From positions 3,844,001 to 3,908,000 of the forward strand of contig NZ_AP026738.1 of assembly GCF_002157685.2 (NCBI RefSeq): a stretch of DNA of 64,000 nt, written 5' to 3'. The translations under genes were made by a program, and so were the position numbers. Below, piece by piece: positions 36,375 to 45,175 of the stretch. The stretch's first letter is position 1. Every line of letters starts with the position of its first letter. Under the pieces are notes generated by a model that saw only the letters and a program-made list of their open reading frames with translations, searched no databases and was not told the origin of the DNA. The DNA comes from Comamonas thiooxydans (lineage in GTDB: Bacteria; Pseudomonadota; Gammaproteobacteria; Burkholderiales; Burkholderiaceae_C).

Positions 36375-36578
36375 TTACAGACCAGCGCCAGGCAACATCT
36401 TTGCGATGGAGCCCATATCGCCTTCATGCACGTTGACAATGCCACGCAGGTGACGCTTGTTCTTCGTGGTCTTCTTGGTCAAGATGTGACGCTTGAAGGC
36501 TTGACCGCGCTTGACGGTACCACCGGGACGAACGCGAAAACGCTTCTTCGCGCTGCTCTTGGTCTTCATTTTGGGCAT
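36375..36578 (-). CDS. rpmI: 50S ribosomal protein L35
   Basis: A 67-residue basic protein ([20 protein letters not shown]). The ATG at 36578 is the family start; upstream codons to 36632 are not part of it. It lies 26 bases before rplT. A GC-rich inverted stretch at 36640-36760 separates it from infC. Confidence 0.98.
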   Translation of the reverse strand: MPKMKTKSSAKKRFRVRPGGTVKRGQAFKRHILTKKTTKNKRHLRGIVNVHEGDMGSIAKMLPGAGL

Positions 36579-36770
36579 ATGAATGCTCCTATTGAATTTG
36601 TGCTCGCAAGGCGGTGTGCAACCCGCACACACTTCGCTGGCCTCCGAGGCACTTGTTTGTCAGTCCGGCCAGGCCGGGCTGACTCTTGCAGGCAAGCCTG
36701 CAAATTCTTTGTCTGCCGCACAAAACAAAAGTGGGCCAAGCCCACTCTTGCCCGAAAGGCAAAACCGCAA

Positions 36771-37394
36771 TTATGCCTTATCTGCAGCTTCAGGTGCAGC
36801 TGCGACGCCATCACCTTGTGGTTTTGCACCACCGGCAGGCTTCTTGCCGCCTGCACGAGCCGGCGCAACCATCATGATCATCTGACGGCCTTCCAGCTTG
36901 GGGAACTGCTCCACCTGGATGGAATCGGCCAGATCGTCGCGCAGACGGTTGAGCAGATTCAGACCCAGCTGCTGGTGCGTGATTTCACGGCCGCGGAAAC
37001 GCAGCGTGATCTTGCACTTGTCGCCCTCTGCCAGGAAACGGCGGATATTGCGCAGCTTGATGTTGTAGTCACCGTCATCCGTACCAGGGCGGAACTTCAC
37101 TTCCTTGATTTCGATGACGGTCTGCTTGGCCTTGGCTTCAGCAGCCTTCTTCTGTTCCTGGTACTTGAACTTGCCGTAATCCATCAGACGGCAGACTGGA
37201 GGAGATGCGTTGGCCGCAATTTCCACCAGGTCGACATCCAGCTCGCCAGCCATGCGCAGCGCTTCTTGCAGCGGCACGATGCCCAGAGGCTCGTTGTCAG
37301 GACCAGACAGACGCACTTCAGGCGCCATGATTTCTCGGTTCAGTCGATGCTTGCGCTCTTCACGGTGGCGCCGATCGCGAAATTCAGTAGCTAT
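36771..37394 (-). CDS. infC: Translation initiation factor IF-3, rare AUA start
   Basis: A 207-residue IF-3 that dissociates ribosomal subunits and proofreads start codons. Conserved segments include [40 protein letters not shown] and [14 protein letters not shown]. The conserved N-terminus [20 protein letters not shown] is preceded by ATA at 37392-37394, with AAGGGTG eight bases upstream. The start is therefore most likely AUA. This parallels the AUU start of E. coli infC, through which IF-3 represses itself. The C-terminus extends with an Ala/Gly/Pro tail. An upstream TTG or GTG would give a non-homologous N-terminus. Confidence 0.93.
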   Translation of the reverse strand: MATEFRDRRHREERKHRLNREIMAPEVRLSGPDNEPLGIVPLQEALRMAGELDVDLVEIAANASPPVCRLMDYGKFKYQEQKKAAEAKAKQTVIEIKEVKFRPGTDDGDYNIKLRNIRRFLAEGDKCKITLRFRGREITHQQLGLNLLNRLRDDLADSIQVEQFPKLEGRQMIMMVAPARAGGKKPAGGAKPQGDGVAAAPEAADKA

Positions 37395-37485
37395 GGTTTT
37401 CACCCTTGGATTGAAATGGCTACAACAGCGTAGCCGGCTAGCGTGCCTTGCACGCTGACCGACCCGCCACAAAAATTAATCTGCT

Positions 37486-39405
37486 TCAGGCCTTGGCCGT
37501 GATGTCCTTGGCGAGCAATTCAATGAATGCATCAACCGACATCACACCGAGGTCTTTGTTACCCCGGGCGCGCACTGCAACCGCACCAGCGGCCTTCTCC
37601 TTGTCGCCCGCGACAAGGATATAGGGCAGCTTCTGCATGGAATGCTCGCGTATTTTATACGTAATCTTTTCATTGCGCAGATCTGTCACCACTCTAAGGC
37701 TTTGATTCGGCAATGCTTTTTGCAGCTTCTGCGCAACTTCCTGCGCATAGTCGGCCTGAGCGTCCGTGATATTGAGCACGGCAGCCTGCACAGGAGCCAG
37801 CCAGGCGGGCAGCGCGCCCGAGTGATGCTCGACCAAAATGCCGATGAAACGCTCGAGCGAACCCAGAATCGCGCGGTGCAGCATGATGGGACGATGGCGC
37901 TCGCCATCCTCGCCCACGAATTCCGCATCAAGACGCTCGGGCATGTTCGGATCCACCTGGATGGTGCCGCACTGCCATTCACGGCCCAGTGCATCCTTCA
38001 GGGTGTACTCGATCTTCGGACCGTAGAACGCGCCCTCTCCCGGCAGATACTCGAACTCGCAGCCCGATGCGCGCAGACCTTCGGCCAACGCGTTCTCGGC
38101 CTTGTCCCAGGCTTCATCGGTGCCGATGCGCTTCTCGGGACGGGTCGACAGACGATACAGGATGTTAGTGAAGCCGAAGTCGGCATACACCTTTTGCAGC
38201 AGCGAGGTGAAAGCCGTCACCTCGGCCTGGATCTGGTCTTCGGTACAGAAGATGTGACCATCGTCCTGTGTGAAGGCACGCACGCGCATGATGCCGTGCA
38301 GCGAACCCGTGGGCTCGTTGCGATGGCAGTTGCCGAACTCGCCAAAGCGCAGAGGCAGATCGCGATAGCTCTTGATGCCTTGCTTGAAGATGATGATGTG
38401 GCCCGGGCAGTTCATGGGCTTGAGGGCATATTCACGCTTTTCCGAATCGGTGGTGAACATGTTTTCGCGGTACTTGTCCCAGTGGCCGGTCTTCTCCCAC
38501 AGGCCCTTGTCCAGAATCTGCGGAGCCTTGACTTCCTGGTAGCCGTTGTCCTGATAGACGCGGCGCATGTACTGCTCGACCTGCTGCCAGACCGCCCAAC
38601 CCTTGGGATGCCAGAACACGGTGCCGGGCGAGTGTTCGTCGATGTGGAACAGATCCAGCTCGCGCCCCAGCTTGCGATGGTCGCGCTTTTCAGCTTCTTC
38701 CAATCTGAACAGATAGTCCTTGAGCTCGTCCTTGGTCGCCCAAGCGGTACCGTAGATGCGCTGCAGCATCTCGTTGCGATGGTCGCCGCGCCAGTAGGCA
38801 CCAGCCACCTTCATCAGCTTGAAGTGCTTGAGCTTGCCGGTGCTGGGCACGTGGGGGCCGCGGCACAGATCCTCGAAGGCGCCTTCGCGGTAAAGGCTCA
38901 CATCTTCATTGCTGGGAATGGAGGCAATGATCTCGGCCTTGTAGGCTTCGCCGATGCCTTTGAAGTACTGCACGGCCTCGTCGCGCGGCAGCACGCGGCG
39001 CACCACCTGCTCGTCCTTGTTGGCCAGCTCGGTCATCTTCTTTTCGATGGCGGCCAGATCTTCGGGCGTGAAGGGACGCTTGTACGAGAAGTCGTAGTAG
39101 AAGCCGTTTTCGATCACGGGACCGATGGTGACCTGCGCATCGGGAAACAGCTCCTTGACGGCATAGGCCAGCAAGTGAGCGGTGGAGTGGCGGATCACCT
39201 CCAGACCGTCGGCCTCCTTGGCGGTGATGATGGACAGCGGCGAATCCTGCTCGATCACAAAGCTGGTGTCCACGACCTTGCCGTTGATCTTGCCGGCCAA
39301 TGCGGCCTTGGCCAGGCCGGAGCCGATCGAAGCAGCGACTTCGGCAACCGAAACCGGGCCCGGATATTCGCGCTTGGAGCCATCGGGGAGCGTGATGTTG
39401 ATCAT
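37486..39405 (-). CDS. thrS: Threonyl-tRNA synthetase
   Basis: A 639-residue class II synthetase. It has an N-terminal TGS domain ([20 protein letters not shown]) and an editing domain with [16 protein letters not shown] and the zinc-site region. The catalytic core contains [20 protein letters not shown] and [14 protein letters not shown], and the C-terminus is an anticodon-binding domain. The ATG at 39405 is preceded by AAGGAATTTC. A hairpin resembling a terminator lies about 70 bases upstream, in the leader. It heads the translation operon. Confidence 0.98.
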   Translation of the reverse strand: MINITLPDGSKREYPGPVSVAEVAASIGSGLAKAALAGKINGKVVDTSFVIEQDSPLSIITAKEADGLEVIRHSTAHLLAYAVKELFPDAQVTIGPVIENGFYYDFSYKRPFTPEDLAAIEKKMTELANKDEQVVRRVLPRDEAVQYFKGIGEAYKAEIIASIPSNEDVSLYREGAFEDLCRGPHVPSTGKLKHFKLMKVAGAYWRGDHRNEMLQRIYGTAWATKDELKDYLFRLEEAEKRDHRKLGRELDLFHIDEHSPGTVFWHPKGWAVWQQVEQYMRRVYQDNGYQEVKAPQILDKGLWEKTGHWDKYRENMFTTDSEKREYALKPMNCPGHIIIFKQGIKSYRDLPLRFGEFGNCHRNEPTGSLHGIMRVRAFTQDDGHIFCTEDQIQAEVTAFTSLLQKVYADFGFTNILYRLSTRPEKRIGTDEAWDKAENALAEGLRASGCEFEYLPGEGAFYGPKIEYTLKDALGREWQCGTIQVDPNMPERLDAEFVGEDGERHRPIMLHRAILGSLERFIGILVEHHSGALPAWLAPVQAAVLNITDAQADYAQEVAQKLQKALPNQSLRVVTDLRNEKITYKIREHSMQKLPYILVAGDKEKAAGAVAVRARGNKDLGVMSVDAFIELLAKDITAKA

Positions 39406-39651
39406 GAAATTCCTTGTCAAACCAAATTTGTGTGGGTGAGGGCCAGCGCCAGAGCTTTGGAGTTGCCTGAAAGCAAAAAGCGCGGAACCAGTCCGCGCTT
39501 TGATGAGGGTGTCGAGAAATCTCGGGCAGGCGCGAACCGCCAGCTGCCATCAGCAGCTGAAGTACATCTCCGATGTAGTTCGCGGTGTCATAACCGTTGA
39601 TGCCTTTCTCGCCCTTGTGAATTGAAGTCGCGCCATTTTAACCCGGCAAAC
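39406..39651 (-). promoter_or_regulatory. thrS leader region with hairpin and possible short leader peptide
   Basis: On the minus strand the hairpin AAAGCGCGGA-CTGG-TTCCGCGCTTT plus T run (39475-39501) precedes thrS. Upstream, 39550-39591 can encode MTPRTTSEMYFSC, with three threonine codons among 13. A second stem (GGCG-GTTCG-CGCC flanked by GGCA/TGCC) sits between. The layout resembles a transcription attenuator, but the leader's ribosome site is weak. Confidence 0.4.
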
Positions 39652-39683
39652 AAAAAAGCGCCCGAGACTTTCGCCCCGGGCGC
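39652..39683 (-). terminator. Rho-independent terminator of aceA
   Basis: On the minus strand GCGCCCG and CGGGCGC form a stem around GGGCGAAAGTCT, followed by TTTTTT. It lies 46 bases past the aceA stop. Confidence 0.9.
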
Positions 39684-39729
39684 ATAACCCCACTTTTTCT
39701 ACCTAGACAGAATCACGATTCATCGTGGC

Positions 39730-41061
39730 TCAATGGAACTGCTCTTCCTCGGTGGAACCGGTCAGCGCCTTGACGCTGGAAGAGCCGCCTTGGATCACGG
39801 TGGTCACGTCGTCGAAGTAACCTGCGCCCACTTCCTGCTGGTGCGAGACAAAGGTGTAGCCCTTGTCACGTGCCGCGAATTCGGGCTCCTGGATCATTTC
39901 CACGTAGTGCTTCATGCCTTCGCCGCGAGCGTACTCGTGGGCAAACTTGAAGGTGTTGTACCAGTTGCTGTGAATGCCGGCCAGCGTGATGAACTGGAAC
40001 TTGTAACCCAGTGCGGACAGGTCTTCCTGGAAGGAAGCGATCTGGCTGTCGTTGAGGTTCTTCTTCCAGTTGAACGAAGGCGAGCAGTTGTAGCTCAGCA
40101 GCTTGCCTGGGCAGGCTGCGTGCACGGCCTGGGCGAATTCGCGGGCAAAGCCGATATCGGGCACACCGGTTTCGCACCACACCAGATCCGCATAGGGAGC
40201 GTAGGCCACGCCGCGGCTGATGGATTGCTCCAGACCATTCTTGACACGGTAGAAACCTTCCTGGGTACGCTCGCCAGTCAGGAACGGGATGTCGTTCTCG
40301 TCATGGTTGCTGGTGATCAGGTTGGCCGCTTCGGCATCGGTACGGGCCAGCACAATGGTGGGCACGCCCATCACATCGGCCGCAAAACGGGCGGCAATCA
40401 GCTTTTCGACCGCTTCGCGGGTGGGCACCAGCACCTTGCCACCCATGTGACCGCACTTCTTGACCGCAGCCAGCTGGTCTTCGAAGTGCACGCCGGCAGC
40501 ACCTGCCTGAATCATGTTCTTCATCAGCTCGAACGCGTTGAGCACGCCGCCAAAACCGGCTTCCGCATCAGCCACGATGGGCAGGAAGTAGTCGATGAAC
40601 TCCTTGTCGCCGGGGTTGATGCCCTTGCCCCATTGAATTTCATCGGCGCGCTTGAAGGTGTTGTTGATGCGGCGCACCATGGTGGGCACGGAGTCGTAGG
40701 CGTACAGCGACTGGTCGGGGTACATGGTCTCCGAGGTGTTGCCGTCGGCAGCTACTTGCCAGCCCGACAGGTACACGGCTTCCAGACCGGCCTTGGCTTG
40801 CTGCATGGCCTGGCCAGCAGAGATGGCGCCGAAGGCGTTCACATAGCCCTTCTTCGAGCTGCCGTTGATCTTGTCCCACAGCACTTCGGCACCGCGCTGG
40901 GCCAGGGTGTACTCTGGCTGCAGGCTGCCACGCAGACGCACCACATCGGCAGCGCTGTAGCCGCGCTTGACGCTCTTCCAGCGTGGGTTCTGTGCCCAGT
41001 CTTTTTCGAGGGCTGCGATTTGCTGTTCACGGCTCAGTTGCTGAGTCAGGGATTGGGGCAT
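39730..41061 (-). CDS. aceA: Isocitrate lyase
   Basis: A 443-residue glyoxylate-cycle enzyme that cleaves isocitrate into glyoxylate and succinate, needed for growth on acetate or fatty acids. The active-site signature [14 protein letters not shown] is present, together with [10 protein letters not shown] and the C-terminal NCSPSFNW. Length matches the short (about 430-residue) bacterial type. No malate synthase is adjacent. About 500 bases of AT-rich regulatory DNA with repeated blocks lie upstream. Confidence 0.98.
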   Translation of the reverse strand: MPQSLTQQLSREQQIAALEKDWAQNPRWKSVKRGYSAADVVRLRGSLQPEYTLAQRGAEVLWDKINGSSKKGYVNAFGAISAGQAMQQAKAGLEAVYLSGWQVAADGNTSETMYPDQSLYAYDSVPTMVRRINNTFKRADEIQWGKGINPGDKEFIDYFLPIVADAEAGFGGVLNAFELMKNMIQAGAAGVHFEDQLAAVKKCGHMGGKVLVPTREAVEKLIAARFAADVMGVPTIVLARTDAEAANLITSNHDENDIPFLTGERTQEGFYRVKNGLEQSISRGVAYAPYADLVWCETGVPDIGFAREFAQAVHAACPGKLLSYNCSPSFNWKKNLNDSQIASFQEDLSALGYKFQFITLAGIHSNWYNTFKFAHEYARGEGMKHYVEMIQEPEFAARDKGYTFVSHQQEVGAGYFDDVTTVIQGGSSSVKALTGSTEEEQFH

Positions 41062-41204
41062 GGTGCACTCCTTAGCGGTTAAAACAAGATGAATTGGTGT
41101 TCGTCCTTGGGATCTACTTTATGTCTGCGACGTTCTTCTGAAGAGTCTTATGTCTTATAAAAGACTGAAATTTATAATCAATAAAATCAATGACTTATTT
41201 TTAT

Positions 41205-41314
41205 TTTTCACAATAAGAAAGTGCATTTCTCGTATTGAGAAATTTTGCGGCAGCGCAGCATTTGCATTTTTCATAATAAGAAATTGGAATCTTGCTTCAT
41301 GAAAAATTTGCGGA
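41205..41314. promoter_or_regulatory. Diverged 63-bp direct duplication upstream of aceA
   Basis: The block TTTTTCACAATAAGAAA (41205) recurs as TTTTTCATAATAAGAAA (41268). TTTGCGG follows at the same offset in both copies (41245 and 41308). The first copy also holds the palindrome TTTCTC-GTATT-GAGAAA. The region is AT-rich against a GC-rich genome. It lies 140-250 bases upstream of aceA and is a likely regulator-binding region, although the regulator is not known. Confidence 0.6.
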
Positions 41315-41569
41315 AGCACGGCCTTAGGAGTCGTCATCCTTTAAACGCAGTACGAAAAAAGTCCCGGCGCCTGCCTTGATCTGCTCATTTACCCGGCACG
41401 AAGACAGGCCGAACCACTTGAACAAAAACAGGTGACACGACAAAGACATAGCGCCCAAGGCGGCGAGAACCAAAAAAACAACAGTTCCCTCCCCCTGGGT
41501 CAAATGCATGCAACAGCCCTGCCACACTGCCTTGCATCACCTTCTCTTGTCATTGAAATCCATTTCGCC

Positions 41570-42481
41570 ATGCACACGCCCAGCCGCCCCATCGCCTATC
41601 TCTGCCTGGCGCTCAGCATGTCTTTGGTAGGAAGCTATGTGGCTTTGTCCAAGCCTCTGGCTGCCATCTTTCCGGTCATGCTGCTGGCTTGGCTGCGCTT
41701 TGGCATCGGTGCCGTGGCCATGCTGGGCTGGCTCAGGCCACCAGCGCACGAGACAACTCTGACCAGGCAGACCAAGTGGCTGCTGTTTTTTGAGTCCTTC
41801 TTCGGCAATTTCCTTTTCACGCTCTGCATGATCAGCGGCGTAGCCTTGACCAGTGCCGTCACGGCGGGCGTGACCATGGCCGCAATTCCTGCCGCAGTCG
41901 CCATCATGAGCTGGCTTTTTCTGCGCGAAGCCGTTGGCGCGCGTACATGGACAGCCATTGCTTTTGCAGTAGCCGGCATAGGGCTGAATGCCTTGAGCAA
42001 GACCGAAAGCAGCAGCCTTGCCGCACATCCTCAGCAAGGCCTGGGCCAGTTGCTGCTGATTGCTGCCGTGTTGTGCGAGGCCGCATATGCCGTGATCGGC
42101 AAAAAGCTCACCGCCAGCGTAAGCCCCAAGCGCATTACGGCGCTGATCAATCTCTGGGGGTTCGTGCTTTCCACACCCGCCGGGCTCTATCTGGCCTGGC
42201 AGTTTGATTTCTCCCAGGTTTCGGTGCCTGCATGGGGTCTGTTGCTGTTTTACGCCCTGGCCGCCTGCGTCTGGACGGTGTGGCTGTGGATGACGGGACT
42301 GCGCGCCGTGCCCGCATCGCGGGCCGGCATTTTTACCGTGCTGCTACCCATCAGCGCCGCTGTGGTGGGCATGCTGGCCCTGGGCGAGCGCGTCGGCAGC
42401 ATGCAATTGCTGGCCTTCGGCATTGCCCTGATCAGCGTGGTGATCACAACCTGGCCCGGTTCATTGCAGATCAGGCGTTAG
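41570..42481 (+). CDS. DMT-superfamily (EamA) transporter
   Basis: A 303-residue inner-membrane protein with about ten helices arranged as two EamA repeats (for example LVGSYVALSKPLAAIFPVML; LPISAAVVGMLALGERVG near the C-terminus). This family exports amino acids and other small metabolites; the substrate cannot be told from sequence. I chose the ATG at 41570 (MHTPSRPIAYLCLALSMSLV), since the 46 codons upstream in frame are hydrophilic and atypical. It is convergent with rraA, ending 16 bases apart. Confidence 0.9.
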   Translation: MHTPSRPIAYLCLALSMSLVGSYVALSKPLAAIFPVMLLAWLRFGIGAVAMLGWLRPPAHETTLTRQTKWLLFFESFFGNFLFTLCMISGVALTSAVTAGVTMAAIPAAVAIMSWLFLREAVGARTWTAIAFAVAGIGLNALSKTESSSLAAHPQQGLGQLLLIAAVLCEAAYAVIGKKLTASVSPKRITALINLWGFVLSTPAGLYLAWQFDFSQVSVPAWGLLLFYALAACVWTVWLWMTGLRAVPASRAGIFTVLLPISAAVVGMLALGERVGSMQLLAFGIALISVVITTWPGSLQIRR

Positions 42482-42497
42482 GCGCCGTCGATTTCAA

Positions 42498-43013
42498 TCA
42501 GGAAAGCAGATTGCGGCGGCTCAGCACAATGCCGTCGGAGTCGGCATACAACCAGTCACCCGGGCGAATCCACAGGCCGGCGATCTGCACATAGACATCG
42601 CGCAGTCCCTGGCCTTGCTTGACGGTAGGCATGGGGTTGAGCGCCAGCGCATACAGACCCACGGGCGTGGATTTCAGCTCGGCCACGTCGCGCACGCAGC
42701 CGTAGACAAGCACCCCGGCCCAGCCGTTCTGGGCCGCCGATGTCGCCACATTCCCTCCCACCAGAGCCCGGCGTAGCGAGCCGCCGCCATCGACCACCAG
42801 CACACGACCGTCTCCCGGCTCGGCCAGCGCCGCTCGCACCAGGCTGTTGTCGTCCAGACACTGCACAGTGCTGACCGCCCCCATAAAGCTGACATTCCCG
42901 CCATAGCTGTGGAACACGGGCGGCAGCACACGGAAATCGCTGCTGTCATCGCTGATATGCGCATCGCACAAATCGCAGGTGCTGAAACCAAGAGAAGCCG
43001 AGGAATCGCTCAT
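42498..43013 (-). CDS. rraA: RraA-family protein (ribonuclease regulator / HMG aldolase fold)
   Basis: A 171-residue protein of the RraA fold. Family motifs are present: FSTCDLCDAH, the phosphate-site loop VVDGGGSLRRALVGGNVATS and NGWAGVLVYGCVRDVAELKS. Members either inhibit RNase E or act as 4-hydroxy-4-methyl-2-oxoglutarate/oxaloacetate aldolases. The Arg and Asp of GCVRD, needed for the aldolase, are conserved, so an enzymatic role is possible. The ATG at 43013 gives the usual N-terminus. Confidence 0.92.
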   Translation of the reverse strand: MSDSSASLGFSTCDLCDAHISDDSSDFRVLPPVFHSYGGNVSFMGAVSTVQCLDDNSLVRAALAEPGDGRVLVVDGGGSLRRALVGGNVATSAAQNGWAGVLVYGCVRDVAELKSTPVGLYALALNPMPTVKQGQGLRDVYVQIAGLWIRPGDWLYADSDGIVLSRRNLLS

Positions 43014-43291
43014 GAAAATCTCCACAGAACCAAGTTTCCTGCATCTTGCCCTGAGCACCGGACATAGCACAAGCACCAGCGGACACACACAGAGAGCAAC
43101 TTTTTCACAACACTCTCGAGGAAAAACCCGTGAAAACGGACACTAAAGGGCCTGAGAGCAACAAATCGAGGCAAAAAAACAGCCCACTAGCTTGGAAGAG
43201 CGATTTTTTGCCATTAGCATCAGACTCAGCCAGTGGATTGCAGCTGTATTTCGCTGGTGATAAGTCCACTACCCAATTAGGAATAAGCAAT

Positions 43292-43600
43292 ATGGCAACT
43301 GCAAAGAAGGCACCCGCTGCAGCACCGGCAGCAGCTCCCGCCGCTAAGAAGCGCACTCCCAACGCTGCCTTCATGAAACCTCTGACCCCCAGCGCCGCTC
43401 TGGCTGCCGTGGTTGGCAAGGATCCCCTGCCCCGTACTGAAATCATCAGCAAGCTGTGGGTCTACATCAAGGCCAACAACCTGCAAGACGCTGCCAACAA
43501 GCGCATGATCAACGCCGACGCCAAGCTCAAGGAAGTCTTCGGCAAGCCTCAAGTCTCCATGTTCGAGATGGCCGGCCTGATCGGCAAGCACGTCAAGTAA
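43292..43600 (+). CDS. SWIB/MDM2-domain protein
   Basis: A 102-residue protein. A lysine/alanine/proline-rich N-terminal arm (ATAKKAPAAAPAAAPAAKKR) resembles histone H1-type tails. The SWIB domain follows (LAAVVGKDPLPRTEIISKLW, VYIKANNLQDAANKRMINAD, KLKEVFGKPQVSMFEMAGLI). SWIB folds are common in eukaryotic chromatin remodellers and rare in bacteria, where they occur in Chlamydia and some betaproteobacteria. It is probably DNA- or protein-binding in the cytoplasm. The ATG at 43292 has AGGAATAAG upstream. Confidence 0.93.
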   Translation: MATAKKAPAAAPAAAPAAKKRTPNAAFMKPLTPSAALAAVVGKDPLPRTEIISKLWVYIKANNLQDAANKRMINADAKLKEVFGKPQVSMFEMAGLIGKHVK

Positions 43601-43623
43601 GCACTGCGCTTGCGCTGACCACA

Positions 43624-43649
43624 AAAAAGCTGGCCTGAGCCAGCTTTTT
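43624..43649 (+). terminator. Rho-independent terminator of the SWIB gene
   Basis: AAAAAGCTGGC pairs with GCCAGCTTTTT around CTGA, with a T run on the plus strand. Confidence 0.9.
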
Positions 43650-43771
43650 GCGTTTCTGGGACAAGCATTGTGGCCGAACGGCTGATACCACCCGACAAGC
43701 CGAGTGCTTGCCATTGAGTTCAGCGCGAAGCCACCCTGCACGGCAACGGGCAAAGGTAGTCTCGGCGCTTT

Positions 43772-45175
43772 TCAATACACATCGCGCCGATAGCGACCCG
43801 AGCCCAACAGCTCGGCCACCTTGGCCTCGCCCAGAATGGCCTGCAGCGTCAAATGCACGCCTTGACCCATGCCGTTCAGGCTGCCGCAGACATAGATGGC
43901 TGCACCACGTTCCACCCACTGCCGGACTTCCTCGGCATGGCTGCGCAGCAAATCCTGCACATAGCGCGAATCCTTGCCATTGCGCGACCAGGCCTGATCC
44001 AGCCGTGCCAGTCGACCTTGCCCGAGCCATGCGCCCAATTGATCGGCAAATAGCGCGTCATGCTGTGGACTGCGCTCTCCGAACAACAGCCATTGATCAC
44101 CTAGCTCTTGCTGCACGCGCGCCTTGATATGGCTGAGTAGGCCCGCCAGGCCCGAGCCATTGCCGATCAGCATCAACGGCCGCCCGGCGTTGTCACCGAG
44201 CCTGAAGCCGCGGTGCTCGCGCAAGGTCAACGGCAGCACATCTCCCTCGGCCATGTCGCAGCACAACCAGTGCGACGCAAGGCCCGGCGAACCATCGGCA
44301 CGCGTGCTCTCGCGCACCAGCAGTTGCAGGCTGCCGTCGGCCGTGATCGAGGCGATCGAGTAGTCGCGCGCGCGTTCAGGGTCGGCGGGCACGCACAGGG
44401 ACACCAGATCTCCCGACTCCCAGTGCGGCAGCTCGCCGGACTGCGGCGTCCACTCCAGCAGGTATAGAGCCCCGCCCTGGCTGCCGGGATTGAGCAAACG
44501 CCGTCGTCCTAGCACAAAGGGAATGCTGACCGGCGCCTGCAACCAATCCGACTCCGGCTCCTGGGTGGGCGCAGACTCGCCCAGCAAGTCCTGTCGCATC
44601 TGAGCGACCTGGGTCTGCCAGCTCTGCAAGCTCGAGGCATCCATATTGTCCACGCAGACCAGATCGCTGCGCGCGCCGCTGGTCTGCAACCACTCATGCA
44701 CCTCCACACCAAACGCACAGAACTCCTGGTATTCACGATCACCCAGCGCCAGCACCAGGCTTTGGTGCCGGGTCAGCGCAGGCTGCGTGGCCATGAGCTG
44801 CTGGACAAAGCCCAGTGCATGATCGGGTGCATCGCCCTCGCCCGTGGTGGACAGCAGCCACAGGCTGCGTGCATATTGCTGCAGCAGCTCGGTCGTCAGC
44901 TTCTCCACGGCCAACAGACGCACCTGCAGACCGCCATCGACCAACATCTTGCCCGTGGCGCGCGCCAGAGCTTCGGCCTGCCCCGTCTGGCTGGCATAGG
45001 CAATCAGGACGGCAGGCGCAGCAGCACCGCCCTGCGAGGCATTGCTCTCGGCCTCATCGGCCAAGCGCTGCTTGCGTACCTTGGTGCCAATACCCCAGCA
45101 CATGCCGGCATAGGCGGCTACCAAACCCATAGCCCCATAGATGCGCTCGGGCGTCAAAATCCATTCCACTGTCAT
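43772..45175 (-). CDS. Membrane-anchored flavodoxin/ferredoxin-reductase fusion (CysJ-like)
   Basis: A 467-residue diflavin reductase. An N-terminal helix (GAMGLVAAYAGMCWGIGT) would anchor it in the membrane. A flavodoxin FMN domain follows (VLIAYASQTGQAEALARATG; LLSTTGEGDAPDHA), then an FAD/NAD(P)H FNR module (RARDYSIASI for FAD; GNGSGLAGLLSHIKARV and CGSLNGMGQGVHLTL for the nucleotide). It should carry electrons from cytoplasmic NAD(P)H to a membrane acceptor. No sulfite reductase hemoprotein is adjacent. The last gene of the PepSY-DUF2271-DUF4198-apbE operon, its ATG overlaps the apbE stop. That context suggests it feeds ferric-siderophore or heme-linked reduction, not sulfite reduction. 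Confidence 0.9.
   Translation of the reverse strand: MTVEWILTPERIYGAMGLVAAYAGMCWGIGTKVRKQRLADEAESNASQGGAAAPAVLIAYASQTGQAEALARATGKMLVDGGLQVRLLAVEKLTTELLQQYARSLWLLSTTGEGDAPDHALGFVQQLMATQPALTRHQSLVLALGDREYQEFCAFGVEVHEWLQTSGARSDLVCVDNMDASSLQSWQTQVAQMRQDLLGESAPTQEPESDWLQAPVSIPFVLGRRRLLNPGSQGGALYLLEWTPQSGELPHWESGDLVSLCVPADPERARDYSIASITADGSLQLLVRESTRADGSPGLASHWLCCDMAEGDVLPLTLREHRGFRLGDNAGRPLMLIGNGSGLAGLLSHIKARVQQELGDQWLLFGERSPQHDALFADQLGAWLGQGRLARLDQAWSRNGKDSRYVQDLLRSHAEEVRQWVERGAAIYVCGSLNGMGQGVHLTLQAILGEAKVAELLGSGRYRRDVY

Noticed and set aside
37642..39600. 652-codon plus-strand open frame opposite thrS
   Set aside because: Antisense to a universally conserved gene, with no recognisable domains.
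39406..39651. T-box riboswitch for thrS
   Set aside because: No T-box sequence or specifier stem is visible, and T-boxes are essentially absent from proteobacteria.
43772..45175. Assimilatory sulfite reductase flavoprotein CysJ
   Set aside because: The domain order fits, but there is a membrane anchor and no cysI or cysH neighbour. The iron-linked operon suggests another acceptor.
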